From NCBI GenBank assembly GCA_027659245.1, contig JAQDPW010000027.1:5950-32708 (forward strand): a stretch of 26,759 bases of DNA. Direction: 5' to 3'. The DNA is from Streptococcaceae bacterium AM104-57. GTDB taxonomy: Bacteria > Bacillota > Bacilli > Lactobacillales > Streptococcaceae. Made by a program: the position numbers and the translations under genes. Below the pieces are notes generated by a model. That model was given only the letters and a program-made list of their open reading frames with translations, searched no databases and was not told where the DNA came from. Below are positions 6,189-15,217 of the stretch, in pieces; position 1 is the first letter of the stretch; the number at the start of each line of letters is the position of its first letter.

Positions 6189-7319
6189 ATGCAGAAGAAA
6201 CCAACGTCAGCCTATGTGCATATTCCGTTTTGCACACAGATTTGTTATTATTGTGACTTTTCAAAAGTCTTTATTAAAAATCAGCCAGTAGACAGCTATC
6301 TAGAGCATCTACTGCAAGAATTTCATTCTTATGATATTCAAAAATTGCGTACACTCTATATTGGTGGTGGGACACCGACGGCCTTGTCTGCTTCTCAATT
6401 GGAAGTTTTGTTAGAAGGATTGACTAAAAACCTGGACTTATCAATGTTGGAAGAGTTGACCATTGAGGCTAATCCTGGTGACCTGGATGCTGATAAGATT
6501 GCTGTTTTGCAAAATTCTGCAGTTAATCGTGTATCACTAGGTGTTCAGACCTTTGATGATAAAATGCTGAAAAAGATTGGGCGTAGTCATACTGAAAAGG
6601 ATATTTATGAAAATATCGATCGCCTTAAACTAGCTGGTTTTGATAATATCTCTATTGACTTAATTTACGCACTTCCTGGCCAAACCATGGACCAGGTTAG
6701 GGATAATGTTGCCAAGGCTATTGCCCTTGATATTCCTCATATGAGCCTCTATAGCTTGATTTTGGAAAATCATACGGTCTTTATGAACCGTATGAGACGC
6801 GGGAAATTACCTCTTCCTAAGGAAGAATTAGAAGCTGAGATGTTTGAGTATATCATTGAAGAACTAGAACGAGCTGGATTTGAGCACTATGAAATTTCTA
6901 ATTTTTCTAAGCCAGGCTTTGAAAGTCGTCACAATCTTATGTACTGGGATAATTCCGAGTATTATGGAATAGGTGCGGGAGCATCTGGTTATGTAGATGG
7001 TGTACGTTATAAAAATCATGGACCGATCCGCCATTATTTAAAGGCAGTAGAAGAGGGGAGTGCCCGTATCAATGAGGAACATTTGAGTCAGAGAGAACAA
7101 ATGGAAGAAGAAATGTTTCTGGGCCTCCGTAAGAAATCTGGGGTTTCAATTAGACGATTTGAAGAAAAATTTGCTACTTCTTTTGAAGAGTTGTATGGGC
7201 AAGTTGTGAAAGATTTGTGTCATCAAGGCCTTTTACAAGTAGAAGGTCAACAAATACGCATGACAAAGAAAGGTCTCTTTTTAGGAGATACAGTAGCAGA
7301 ACGATTTATATTGGAGTAA
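6189..7319 (+). CDS. hemW: HemW, radical SAM heme chaperone (HemN-like)
   Basis: The 376-residue radical-SAM protein has Cys15, Cys19 and Cys22 in PFCTQICYYCDF. The residue two after the third Cys is Phe, as in HemW, whereas true oxygen-independent coproporphyrinogen oxidase HemN has Cys there. GGGTPT at about residues 59-64 is the SAM-binding glycine motif, and a HemN_C-like domain forms the C-terminus. HemW binds heme and is thought to insert it into haemoproteins. No heme biosynthesis gene is nearby. The start must be at or before the ATG at 6189, because the first Cys is only 15 codons in, yet no ribosome binding site precedes it. It is the first gene of a four-gene cluster, with the thioesterase 4 nt downstream. 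Confidence 0.93.
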   Translation: MQKKPTSAYVHIPFCTQICYYCDFSKVFIKNQPVDSYLEHLLQEFHSYDIQKLRTLYIGGGTPTALSASQLEVLLEGLTKNLDLSMLEELTIEANPGDLDADKIAVLQNSAVNRVSLGVQTFDDKMLKKIGRSHTEKDIYENIDRLKLAGFDNISIDLIYALPGQTMDQVRDNVAKAIALDIPHMSLYSLILENHTVFMNRMRRGKLPLPKEELEAEMFEYIIEELERAGFEHYEISNFSKPGFESRHNLMYWDNSEYYGIGAGASGYVDGVRYKNHGPIRHYLKAVEEGSARINEEHLSQREQMEEEMFLGLRKKSGVSIRRFEEKFATSFEELYGQVVKDLCHQGLLQVEGQQIRMTKKGLFLGDTVAERFILE

Positions 7320-7323
7320 AATT

Positions 7324-8061
7324 ATGGGCTTAACTTATCAAATGAAGATGAAAATTCCTTTTGATATGGCTGATATGAATGGCCATATCAAGTTGCCAGA
7401 TGTTATTTTGTTGTCCCTGCAAGTATCAGGAATGCAGTCAATTGAACTGGGAGTAAGTGACAAGGATGTTTTAGAACAGTATAATCTGGTCTGGATTATC
7501 ACAGATTATGATATCGATGTGGTTCGTTTGCCTCGTTTTGCTGAGGAAATCACCATTGAAACAGAAGCTTTGACCTATAATCGTCTATTTTGCTACCGCC
7601 GATTTACTATTTATGATGAAGCTGGTCAAGAGATCGTTCATATGCTAGCTACCTTTGTCCTTATGGATCGTGAGAGTCGAAAGGTTCATCCTGTAGTAGC
7701 AGAAATTGTCGCTCCTTATCAATCTGAGTTTTCTAAGAAACTGGTCCGTGGGCCAAAATATAGAGAGTTGGAAGAAGCGATAAGCAAGGATTATCACGTT
7801 CGTTTCTATGACTTAGATATGAATGGTCACGTCAATAACAGCAAATACCTAGACTGGATTTTTGAGGTCATGGGAGCCGATTTCCTGACTAAACATATCC
7901 CTAAAAAAATTAACCTTAAATATGTTAAGGAAGTTCGACCAGGTGGAATGATTACTTCTAGTTATGAATTAAATGGATTAGAGAGTAATCATAAAGTCAC
8001 AAGTGATGGTGACACCAATGCTAAGGCAAGGATAACTTGGCAAGAAATTAAAAAAGATTAG
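7324..8061 (+). CDS. Acyl-ACP thioesterase (FatA/FatB-type)
   Basis: The 245-residue protein is a double hot-dog thioesterase that releases fatty acids from acyl carrier protein. The second half carries the plant-type active-site motif [16 protein letters not shown], with Asp165, Asn167 and His169 matching the catalytic Asp-Asn-His of FatB. The first half has a diverged copy (DMADMNGH, residues 14-21), as expected of a duplicated fold. In bacteria such enzymes probably tune membrane acyl chains or exported fatty acids. The ribosome binding site GGAG lies in the end of hemW, so the genes are likely co-translated. Confidence 0.9.
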   Translation: MGLTYQMKMKIPFDMADMNGHIKLPDVILLSLQVSGMQSIELGVSDKDVLEQYNLVWIITDYDIDVVRLPRFAEEITIETEALTYNRLFCYRRFTIYDEAGQEIVHMLATFVLMDRESRKVHPVVAEIVAPYQSEFSKKLVRGPKYRELEEAISKDYHVRFYDLDMNGHVNNSKYLDWIFEVMGADFLTKHIPKKINLKYVKEVRPGGMITSSYELNGLESNHKVTSDGDTNAKARITWQEIKKD

Positions 8062-8071
8062 AAAGAAAGAT

Positions 8072-8845
8072 ATGACTTATAAAGGATATTTAATTGATTT
8101 AGACGGAACGATCTATAAGGGGAAAGATAGAATCCCAGCAGGTGAAGCTTTTGTTCATGAGTTACAAAAAAGAGAGCTTCCTTATCTTTTTGTGACAAAC
8201 AACACCACTCGTACACCTGAGAGTGTTCAAGAGATGTTAGCCAATCAGTTTAACATCGACACGCCTGTATCAACCATTTATACTGCAACCTTAGCGACTA
8301 TCGATTACATGAATGACCTAGGACTTGATAAGACAGTTTATGTCATCGGAGAAGCAGGGCTCAAGGAAGCCATTCAAGAAGCAGGGTATGTAGAAGATAA
8401 AGAAAATCCAGCCTATGTAGTTGTTGGTTTGGACTGGCAAGTAGACTATGAAAAATTTGCTACTGCAACCCTAGCTATCCATAAAGGTGCTCATTTTATC
8501 GGTACCAACCCTGATTTAAATATTCCAACGGAACGTGGACTTTTGCCTGGTGCCGGTTCACTGATTACTCTTCTCGAAGCAGCAACTCGCGTAAAACCAG
8601 TTTATATTGGAAAACCTAATGCGATTATTATGGACAAGGCTGTTGAACACCTAGGACTTGAGCGAGAAGAAATTGTCATGGTGGGCGATAATTACCTGAC
8701 TGATATTCGAGCTGGTATTGACAATGGCATTCCTAGCCTTTTGGTGACGACAGGATTTACAAAACCTGAAGAAGTAGCGGATTTACCAATCGCCCCAACC
8801 CATGTCCTCTCAAGTCTAGCGGAGTGGAATTTCGATGAAAACTAA
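8072..8845 (+). CDS. HAD-superfamily phosphatase, NagD/subclass IIA type
   Basis: This 257-residue HAD hydrolase has the nucleophile motif DLDGT (Asp9 and Asp11), the motif II threonine in FVTNNT, the conserved lysine in IGKPN, and the acidic motif [12 protein letters not shown]. The NNTTRTPE segment and the C2-type cap are characteristic of the NagD/p-nitrophenyl phosphatase subgroup (TIGR01457-like). The natural substrate is likely a small phosphorylated metabolite and cannot be predicted from sequence. Its stop overlaps the next gene by 11 nt, indicating translational coupling with the TIGR01906 membrane protein. Confidence 0.9.
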   Translation: MTYKGYLIDLDGTIYKGKDRIPAGEAFVHELQKRELPYLFVTNNTTRTPESVQEMLANQFNIDTPVSTIYTATLATIDYMNDLGLDKTVYVIGEAGLKEAIQEAGYVEDKENPAYVVVGLDWQVDYEKFATATLAIHKGAHFIGTNPDLNIPTERGLLPGAGSLITLLEAATRVKPVYIGKPNAIIMDKAVEHLGLEREEIVMVGDNYLTDIRAGIDNGIPSLLVTTGFTKPEEVADLPIAPTHVLSSLAEWNFDEN

Positions 8846-9458
8846 GTTTACTTTTGTAGGAAGTATTCTCTTTCTCCTCTCGCTTGCGATTTTATTGACT
8901 ATTTACCTGGCTTGGTTGGTTTACCCTCTGGAGATTTCTTGGTTAAACTTGACAAATCGTGTTCATCTGCAACCTCAGACCATCCAGCATAATTTTAATG
9001 TTTTGATGGATTATTTGACCAATCCATTGAGTCAAGTATTGGAAATGCCGGATTTTCCTTCGTCTGCCTCTGGTATTCACCACTTTGTGGTTGTAAAGGG
9101 ACTCTTCCATCTAGCACAAGGCGTAGCAATTGTAACTCTACCGATTTTCTATCTTTTTTGGAAGCAGGTCATTCAGAAAGGATTTCTGCCACTTTATCGT
9201 AGAGCACTCTTAATCATACTTTCTCTACCTTTGGTTCTTGGTTTATTTGGTGTCTTAGTTGGCTTTGAGCAGTTTTTTACCTTGTTTCACCAGATTCTAT
9301 TTGTAGGTGATGATACCTGGTTGTTTGATCCAGCAAAGGATCCTGTCATTCTTATCCTACCAGAGAACTTTTTCCTCCATGCCTTTCTCCTATTTTTCTG
9401 CTTGTATGAATTGATTTTTGGATTTATGTACCTACAGAGTCGAAAAACAAATAGATAA
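8835..9458 (+). CDS. TIGR01906-type integral membrane protein
   Basis: The 207-residue protein has four hydrophobic segments at about residues 8-30, 92-109, 124-144 and 180-200. Between the third and fourth is [19 protein letters not shown], the most conserved part of the TIGR01906 family, found mainly in streptococci and lactobacilli and of unknown function. The ATG lies inside the end of the HAD gene in another frame. From memory, fusion or adjacency of this family with a NagD-type phosphatase is recurrent, which suggests a linked role. It ends the hemW cluster. Confidence 0.85.
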   Translation: MKTKFTFVGSILFLLSLAILLTIYLAWLVYPLEISWLNLTNRVHLQPQTIQHNFNVLMDYLTNPLSQVLEMPDFPSSASGIHHFVVVKGLFHLAQGVAIVTLPIFYLFWKQVIQKGFLPLYRRALLIILSLPLVLGLFGVLVGFEQFFTLFHQILFVGDDTWLFDPAKDPVILILPENFFLHAFLLFFCLYELIFGFMYLQSRKTNR

Positions 9459-9560
9459 GTGAAGAAAAGTCTTACTGATTCCAAATAAAATGTAGGAAGG
9501 AACTATCATTTGTAACATGAATATTTCTATATTTAAGCAAACCATTCATATGTGATTCTA

Positions 9561-9596
9561 AAAAACCTATTTTTCTTGAAAAAGTAGGTTTTTTTA
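9561..9596 (+). terminator. Terminator after the hemW cluster
   Basis: AAAAACCTATTTTTC (9561-9575) and GAAAAAGTAGGTTTTT (from 9578) pair with a one-base bulge and a 2-nt loop, followed by Ts to 9595. The mirror A-run makes it potentially bidirectional. Confidence 0.85.
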
Positions 9597-9606
9597 CGGA
9601 AATAAC

Positions 9607-9635
9607 TAGTCAAGCGCTTTATTTTTTTGTATAAT
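9607..9635 (+). promoter_or_regulatory. spx operon promoter
   Basis: TAGTCA (9607-9612), a 17-nt spacer and a perfect TATAAT (9630-9635). The palindrome AAGCGCTT lies in the spacer. The 10-mer AACTAGTCAA around the -35 recurs at the same distance from the -10 of the pst promoter. Confidence 0.7.
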
Positions 9636-9668
9636 AGGAATAGAAAAGTATGTAAAGAAGAGGAAAGC

Positions 9669-10070
9669 ATGATTACACTATTTTTATCACCGAGTTGTAC
9701 ATCATGTCGTAAAGCAAAGGCCTGGCTCGAGAATCATAAAGTGCCCTTCCAAGAGCATAATATTATGACCAGCCCTTTAACGAGAAAAGAACTGCAACAC
9801 ATTCTTTCCTTGACCGAAAATGGTACTGATGACATCATCTCGACTCGTTCAAAGATTTTTCAAAAATTGAATATTGATGTAGAGAGTATCTCAGTATCGG
9901 AGTTGCTTTATTTAATCGAGCAGTATCCAAGTCTTTTGCGTCGCCCAATTATTATTGATACCAAGCGGATGCAGATTGGCTTTAATGAAGATGAGATTCG
10001 TGCTTTTCTCCCTCGTAGTTACCGTAAACAAGAACTGAAAGAAGCTACATTGAGAGCTGGTATTAGTTAG
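9669..10070 (+). CDS. spx: Spx/ArsC-family transcriptional regulator
   Basis: The 133-residue thioredoxin-like protein has the redox CXXC at Cys10-Cys13 (SPSCTSCRKA) and the family RRPIIID segment near residue 93. Spx does not bind DNA alone. It binds the alpha subunit of RNA polymerase and switches on thiol-stress genes when the CXXC is oxidised; it is normally degraded by ClpXP. Streptococci usually carry two Spx paralogues (SpxA1, SpxA2) and I cannot say which this is. ATG 9669 is used because GAGGAAAG precedes it and it gives the standard N-terminus MITLFLSPSC; upstream in-frame starts overlap the promoter. Confidence 0.9.
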   Translation: MITLFLSPSCTSCRKAKAWLENHKVPFQEHNIMTSPLTRKELQHILSLTENGTDDIISTRSKIFQKLNIDVESISVSELLYLIEQYPSLLRRPIIIDTKRMQIGFNEDEIRAFLPRSYRKQELKEATLRAGIS

Positions 10071-10349
10071 ATGAATAAACAGTATAGTTACCCACTAGAT
10101 TTGTCGTGGAGCACTGAAGAACTTGCTTCAGTGCTTTCTTTTTTTAATGATGTTGAAGCTGCCTATGAGACCAAGGTAGAGGCAAAAAAACTACTAGATT
10201 CCTATAAGGAATTCAAAGCAGTTGTTCCAAGCAAGAGTGAAGAAAAACGCTTGGGCCGTGAATTTGAATCTGCGAGTGGTTACTCCTTCTATCGAGTTGT
10301 CCAATTAGCCAAAGAACAAGGGGAAGGGAAGATTTCGCTTGGAAAATAA
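10071..10349 (+). CDS. UPF0223 family protein
   Basis: The 92-residue acidic, helical protein ([21 protein letters not shown]-terminal [14 protein letters not shown]) matches the UPF0223/YktA family of Firmicutes. Function is unknown. Its ATG directly follows the spx stop with no spacer, and its end overlaps the inositol monophosphatase gene by 11 nt, so all three are probably translated from one mRNA. Confidence 0.88.
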   Translation: MNKQYSYPLDLSWSTEELASVLSFFNDVEAAYETKVEAKKLLDSYKEFKAVVPSKSEEKRLGREFESASGYSFYRVVQLAKEQGEGKISLGK

Positions 10350-11106
10350 ATTTGCGTTTGCCAAAGAGATTGTCAAGGAAGCAGGAGACTATATTCTAGC
10401 TCACATGCAGGAAGAATTGCATGTTGAGAGAAAATCATCTCCTACAGACTTGGTGACTCGTTTGGACAAGGAAGTTCAGAATTTTTTGGTTGATAGGATT
10501 CGTTCGCATTATCCTGATGACCAATTTTGTGCAGAAGAGGGCTGTCTGCGTGCTTCAGTTGGATATGGATCTGTTTGGGTCATTGATCCCATTGATGGTA
10601 CTAACAACTTTGTCGCACAAGGTGAAGATTTCGCCATTATGGTAGCGTATTTTGAAAACGGTGTGGGTCAGTTTGGGATCATTTATGATGTCATGAAAGG
10701 TCATTGTTATCATGGAGGAGGTGCTTTTCAGGCCTGTCTCAATGAAGAACTCTTGCCGAACTTTAAGGATAAACCCTTGCGTGATTTTCTGATTGCGAGT
10801 AATGCTGGTATGTTGGAAACAAACGCTTGGGGTGTGGCAGAATTGGCTAATGCTTCACTTGGCGTGCGAATATATGGAAGTGCAGCTATCAGCTTTTCAA
10901 AAATCCTCTCTGGTCAGCTATTGACCTATATCACCTATCTCCAACCTTGGGATTATGCTGCAGCTAGTATCATAGGAGAAAGTTTAGGTTATCAGATTGT
11001 AACCTTAACTGGAGAACCGGTGGATTTTCAGACACGACAACCAATTATGATGGTTCCAACTGACAAGTTGGCAGAAATCCAATCCTATATCTATGAAAGG
11101 AAATAA
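10339..11106 (+). CDS. Inositol monophosphatase family protein
   Basis: The 255-residue Mg-dependent phosphatase of the IMPase/FBPase fold has the metal-binding motifs EEG at 66-68, DPIDGT at 83-88 and WDYAA at 204-208, so the active site is complete. Substrate is uncertain; bacterial members hydrolyse inositol phosphates, fructose bisphosphate or nucleotide phosphates. The start is TTG at 10339: the preceding GGGAAG (10325-10330) is well placed, the frame gives the normal family N-terminus, and no ATG lies nearby. It overlaps the UPF0223 gene by 11 nt. Confidence 0.92.
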   Translation: MENKFAFAKEIVKEAGDYILAHMQEELHVERKSSPTDLVTRLDKEVQNFLVDRIRSHYPDDQFCAEEGCLRASVGYGSVWVIDPIDGTNNFVAQGEDFAIMVAYFENGVGQFGIIYDVMKGHCYHGGGAFQACLNEELLPNFKDKPLRDFLIASNAGMLETNAWGVAELANASLGVRIYGSAAISFSKILSGQLLTYITYLQPWDYAAASIIGESLGYQIVTLTGEPVDFQTRQPIMMVPTDKLAEIQSYIYERK

Positions 11107-11112
11107 ACTTAC

Positions 11113-12426
11113 ATGCAATTTCCAGAAGGATTTGTAAAAAAATATGAAGCAATATTGGGAGATGAGGCAAGAGCTTTTCTTGCCTCTTTTGATGATGAGG
11201 CAGTTTCCGCTTTTCGCATCAATCCCTTAAAAGAAAGCCAAGTTTCTTTTTCAGATACTATTCCCAATACGCCCTGGGGCTATTATGGCAAGGTTTCAGG
11301 GAAATCACCTGAGCATGTAACAGGTTTGGTCTATTCCCAAGAACCTGCTGCACAAATGGTTGCACAAGTAGCTCAACCAAAACCAGGTATGAAGGTCTTG
11401 GACTTGGCAGCGGCTCCCGGTGGTAAATCCACTCAACTGGCAGCCTATCTTGCAGGCGAAGGTCTTCTTGTTTCCAATGAAATCTCTAGCAAGCGAGCAA
11501 AGATTTTGGTTGAAAATATGGAACGCTTTGGAGCGTCAAATGTCGTTGTGACCAATGAATCTGCTGAACGTTTAGCCAAGGTTTTTAAAGGCTACTTTGA
11601 CCTGATTGTTTTAGATGCACCTTGCTCAGGTGAGGGAATGTTTCGTAAACAACCTGACGCTATGGATTATTGGAGTGTCGATTATCCTAGTCAGTGCGCT
11701 AGTTTACAACGTGAAATTTTAGAAGATGCTGTTACTATGTTGGCTGATGGTGGTCGACTAGTCTATTCAACCTGTACCTGGGCTCCAGAAGAAAATGAAG
11801 AAATTGTCCAATGGTTACTGGGTAGCTATGATTTTGAATTGATCCCAGTTCAACACATCAATGGTATGGTTCCAGGGATTGATCTTCCTGAAACAGCTCG
11901 GATGTATCCTCATCTTTTTAAGGGGGAAGGGCAGTTTGTTGCACATCTTCAGTTTAAGAGACAAAACAAGACTGGGAAGTTCAAACCTTCTAAATCCAAC
12001 CTATCTCGTGAACAGATTTCCTTATGGCAGGATTTTGAGAAAAAACATCTTAAAGAAAAACTGCTAGGAGTCCTGCAAGTTTTTGGAGAGCAGCTTTATC
12101 TCTTGCCAGAAGTCCTACCCGATATAGGAAAACTCAAGATAGCTCGTAATGGTCTTCATCTTGGAACTTTTAAGAAAAAACGTTTTGAACCAAGTTTTGC
12201 TCTTGGCTTAGCTTTAAAACCAAGCCAAGTCAAGCAAGGAATCGAAATTCATCAAGAAGACTTTGTCAAATATGTGGCTGGTGAAACGGTCCAATTAGCT
12301 GAAACTCTTCCAAATGGTTGGTACCAAGTTTTGGTTGCTGGAAATGGTCTAGGTTTTGCAAAAGTAACCGGAAATACCTTGAAGAATTATTTCCCTAAGG
12401 GCTTACGCTTTAAAGTAAAAAACTAG
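11113..12426 (+). CDS. RsmF/Sun-type RNA m5C methyltransferase
   Basis: The 437-residue enzyme of the NOL1/NOP2/Sun family methylates cytosine-5 in RNA, probably rRNA. The SAM motif VLDLAAAPGGKS is at 95-106. The two cysteines of the family mechanism are Cys171 in DAPCSGEGMFRK and Cys221 in STCTWAPEENE; the first-named helps release and the second attacks C6. The C-terminal 150 residues form the RNA-binding extension typical of RsmF-like proteins in Firmicutes, which have been assigned to 16S rRNA. The exact target base is not predictable here. AAAGGAA precedes the ATG. It is the last gene of the spx cluster, and its stop lies inside the pst promoter. Confidence 0.92.
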   Translation: MQFPEGFVKKYEAILGDEARAFLASFDDEAVSAFRINPLKESQVSFSDTIPNTPWGYYGKVSGKSPEHVTGLVYSQEPAAQMVAQVAQPKPGMKVLDLAAAPGGKSTQLAAYLAGEGLLVSNEISSKRAKILVENMERFGASNVVVTNESAERLAKVFKGYFDLIVLDAPCSGEGMFRKQPDAMDYWSVDYPSQCASLQREILEDAVTMLADGGRLVYSTCTWAPEENEEIVQWLLGSYDFELIPVQHINGMVPGIDLPETARMYPHLFKGEGQFVAHLQFKRQNKTGKFKPSKSNLSREQISLWQDFEKKHLKEKLLGVLQVFGEQLYLLPEVLPDIGKLKIARNGLHLGTFKKKRFEPSFALGLALKPSQVKQGIEIHQEDFVKYVAGETVQLAETLPNGWYQVLVAGNGLGFAKVTGNTLKNYFPKGLRFKVKN

Positions 12427-12452
12427 TCAAAGCTAGTATTCTATGTTATAGT
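12424..12452 (+). promoter_or_regulatory. pst operon promoter
   Basis: TAGTCA (12424-12429, overlapping the rsmF-type gene stop), a 17-nt spacer and TATAGT (12447-12452) with an upstream TGT making an extended -10. An 85-nt 5' leader precedes pstS. I could not identify a clear PhoB/PnpR-type direct repeat. Confidence 0.6.
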
Positions 12453-12537
12453 GGAACTAAGAACTTTTTGCAAAATAGATGAAAAAATAAGGCAAAAATT
12501 TCCAAGCTATACACCATTATTTTCAAGGAGACAAATA

Positions 12538-13416
12538 GTGAATACATTCAAAAAGCTCACAAAATCTCTTGCGACTCTTTTACTTGCTGGTTCGCTAGCA
12601 GGATGTGCAAGTTGGATTGATCGTGGGGAGTCTATGACGGCTGTCGGTTCAACTGCCCTTCAACCTTTAGTCGAGGCGGCAGCAGATGAATTTGCGTCCG
12701 CACACGTTGGTAAAACAGTCAATGTTCAAGGCGGTGGTTCAGGTACAGGTCTGTCTCAAGTCCAGTCTGGGGCGGTAGACGTCGGTAACTCGGATGTATT
12801 TGCCGAGGAAAAAGACGGAATCGATGCATCTGCCTTAGTTGACCACAAGGTAGCTGTTGCGGGAATAGCTGTTATCATCAACAAAGAAGTAGATGTTGAT
12901 AATCTTACGACAGAACAACTTCGTAAAATTTTTACAGGTGAAATTACTAACTGGAAAGAAGTCGGTGGTAAGGATTTAGCTATCTCAATTATCAACCGAG
13001 CAGCTAGTTCAGGTTCTCGTGCGACCTTTGACAGTGTGATTATGAATGGTCAGTCAGCGGTACAAAGTCAGGAGCAGGATTCTAACGGTATGGTTAAATC
13101 CATTGTTTCTCAAACCCCTGGTGCTATCTCATATCTAGCTTTCGCCTATGTTGATGACTCAGTAGCGACCATCAAACTTAACGGCTATGAACCAATTTCT
13201 GAAAACGTTACAACTAACAATTGGCCTTTGTGGTCTTATGAACATATGTATACACTTGGTGAGCCAAATGAATTGGTTGCCGAATTTTTAAACTTTGTCC
13301 TTTCAGACGAAGCTCAGAATGGAATCGTTAAAGGAATGGGTTATATTTCAGTTAAGGAAATGAAGGTTGAAAAAGATGCTGTAGGAACGGTGACAGCACT
13401 AGAAGGGAGTCACTAA
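12538..13416 (+). CDS. pstS: Phosphate-binding lipoprotein PstS
   Basis: This is the extracytoplasmic receptor of the high-affinity phosphate ABC transporter. The 292-residue protein starts with a lipoprotein signal peptide ending LAGC, so Cys23 should be lipidated. The mature part has the PstS phosphate-loop features: VGSTALQPL near 39, [12 protein letters not shown] near 66 and [10 protein letters not shown] near 160. The start is GTG 12538, 7 nt after AAGGAG; a longer frame upstream would place extra residues before the signal peptide and is rejected. Its stop and the pstC start overlap as TAATG. Confidence 0.95.
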   Translation: MNTFKKLTKSLATLLLAGSLAGCASWIDRGESMTAVGSTALQPLVEAAADEFASAHVGKTVNVQGGGSGTGLSQVQSGAVDVGNSDVFAEEKDGIDASALVDHKVAVAGIAVIINKEVDVDNLTTEQLRKIFTGEITNWKEVGGKDLAISIINRAASSGSRATFDSVIMNGQSAVQSQEQDSNGMVKSIVSQTPGAISYLAFAYVDDSVATIKLNGYEPISENVTTNNWPLWSYEHMYTLGEPNELVAEFLNFVLSDEAQNGIVKGMGYISVKEMKVEKDAVGTVTALEGSH

Positions 13417-14333
13417 TGAATCAAGAAGAATTAGCTAAAAAATTACTTTCTCCCTCAAAGAACTCTCGTCTAGAGAAACTAGGGAAAGGCTTGACCTTTG
13501 CCTGTCTGTCTTTGATTGTCATCATTGTGGCTATGATTTTGATTTTCGTAGCACAAAAAGGTTTGTCGACCTTCTTTGTAAATGGGGTTAATATCTTTGA
13601 TTTCCTCTTTGGCCAAACTTGGAATCCTTCAGGTAAACAATTTGGTGCGCTTCCAATGATTTTGGGTTCCTTTATTGTCACAATCCTGTCAGCCCTTATC
13701 GCAACTCCTTTTGCCATTGGAGCAGCTGTCTTTATGACCGAAGTCTCACCAAAAGGAGCCAAGATTTTGCAACCGGCTATTGAACTTTTAGTAGGGATTC
13801 CTTCAGTAGTTTACGGATTTATCGGTTTGCAGGTTGTAGTTCCATTTGTACGTACTGTCTTTGGTGGAACAGGTTTCGGTATTTTATCAGGGATTTTCGT
13901 TCTCTTTGTTATGATCTTGCCGACTGTAACCTTCATGACAACAGATAGCCTACGTGCGGTTCCTCGTCACTACCGTGAAGCTAGTTTAGCCATGGGAGCT
14001 ACTCGTTGGCAGACTATCTGGCGTGTAACCTTGAAGGCGGCACGTTCAGGCATTTTTACGGCAGTAGTCTTTGGTATGGCGCGTGCTTTCGGTGAAGCAC
14101 TAGCTATTCAGATGGTGGTCGGAAACTCAGCCGTTGTCCCAACTTCATTGACAACACCTGCTGCGACTTTGACCTCTGTTTTGACCATGGGTATCGGAAA
14201 TACTGTTATGGGAACTGTTGATAATAATGTTCTTTGGTCACTAGCCTTAGTATTGCTTTTGATGAGCTTGGCCTTTAACAGTGTGATTAAATTGATTACG
14301 AAAGAAAGAGGAAAGAAAAACTATGCACGCTAA
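13416..14333 (+). CDS. pstC: Phosphate ABC transporter permease PstC
   Basis: The 305-residue integral membrane permease has six hydrophobic segments. The cytoplasmic coupling loop (HYREASLAMGATRWQTIWRV) contains the EAA-type motif that docks onto PstB. It pairs with PstA to form the phosphate channel. The ATG overlaps the pstS stop by one base and the gene overlaps pstA by 11 nt, so the subunits are translationally coupled. Confidence 0.96.
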   Translation: MNQEELAKKLLSPSKNSRLEKLGKGLTFACLSLIVIIVAMILIFVAQKGLSTFFVNGVNIFDFLFGQTWNPSGKQFGALPMILGSFIVTILSALIATPFAIGAAVFMTEVSPKGAKILQPAIELLVGIPSVVYGFIGLQVVVPFVRTVFGGTGFGILSGIFVLFVMILPTVTFMTTDSLRAVPRHYREASLAMGATRWQTIWRVTLKAARSGIFTAVVFGMARAFGEALAIQMVVGNSAVVPTSLTTPAATLTSVLTMGIGNTVMGTVDNNVLWSLALVLLLMSLAFNSVIKLITKERGKKNYAR

Positions 14334-15207
14334 GAAATTAGATAAACTTGCAACAGCTGTCCTCTATACCATCGCAGGAATCATCGTTACCATCCTTGCT
14401 TCCTTGATTCTCTATATCTTGGTTCGAGGATTACCTCATGTTTCATGGTCCTTCTTGACTGGAAAATCATCTTCTTACCAAGCAGGTGGAGGTATTGGAA
14501 TTCAGCTTTATAATTCCTTCTTCCTTTTGGTCATTACCTTGTTCATCTCTGTTCCTCTATCAATGGGAGCTGGAATTTACTTGGCTGAATATGCCAAAAA
14601 AGGTCGTGTTACCAACTTCGTTCGTACCTGTATTGAGATTTTGTCTTCACTGCCATCAGTCGTAGTCGGTCTCTTTGGTTACCTTATCTTTGTAGTTCAG
14701 TTTGAATATGGATTTTCAATTATTTCTGGTGCCTTGGCTTTGACTGTCTTTAACCTTCCACAGATGACGCGTAATGTTGAAGACAGTTTGAAACACGTTC
14801 ACCACACGCAACGTGAGGCTGGTTTGGCGCTTGGGCTTTCTCGTTGGGAAACAGTTCTTCATGTCGTTATCCCCGAAGCCCTACCTGGTATTGTAACAGG
14901 TATTGTGCTTGCCTCAGGTCGTATTTTTGGTGAAGCTGCGGCCCTTATCTACACAGCAGGTCAATCTGCACCATCTCTTGACTGGTCTAACTGGAATGTT
15001 CTCAGCGTAACCAGTCCAATCTCAATCTTCCGTCAAGCAGAAACCTTGGCTGTTCACATCTGGAAAGTCAACAGTGAAGGAACTATTCCTGATGGAACAC
15101 TTGTTTCAGCAGGTTCTGCTGCGGTGCTCCTAATCTTTATCTTAATCTTTAACTTTGGAGCACGTAAACTCGGAAGCTATCTACATAAGAAATTAACCGC
15201 TGCCTAA
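14323..15207 (+). CDS. pstA: Phosphate ABC transporter permease PstA
   Basis: The 294-residue second permease has multiple membrane segments, an EAA loop (QREAGLALGLSRWETVLHVV) and a C-terminal FNFGARKLGSYLHKK tail as in PstA. It heterodimerises with PstC. It starts inside the pstC end and is followed 10 nt later by pstB1 with an AAGGAG site. Confidence 0.96.
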   Translation: MHAKKLDKLATAVLYTIAGIIVTILASLILYILVRGLPHVSWSFLTGKSSSYQAGGGIGIQLYNSFFLLVITLFISVPLSMGAGIYLAEYAKKGRVTNFVRTCIEILSSLPSVVVGLFGYLIFVVQFEYGFSIISGALALTVFNLPQMTRNVEDSLKHVHHTQREAGLALGLSRWETVLHVVIPEALPGIVTGIVLASGRIFGEAAALIYTAGQSAPSLDWSNWNVLSVTSPISIFRQAETLAVHIWKVNSEGTIPDGTLVSAGSAAVLLIFILIFNFGARKLGSYLHKKLTAA

Positions 15208-15217
15208 AGGAGAAGCC

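Noticed and set aside
6189..7319. Coproporphyrinogen III oxidase HemN
   Set aside because: The cysteine motif is CxxxCxxCxF rather than CxxxCxxCxC and there are no heme biosynthesis genes nearby, so HemW is the better call.
9611..9622. CcpA cre site at AAGCGCTT in the spx promoter
   Set aside because: Only the central palindrome fits; the outer TG and CA positions of the cre consensus do not match.
12451..12537. N-terminally extended PstS
   Set aside because: The extra 29 residues precede an otherwise perfect lipoprotein signal peptide and overlap the promoter -10 and the AAGGAG site; the GTG at 12538 fits.
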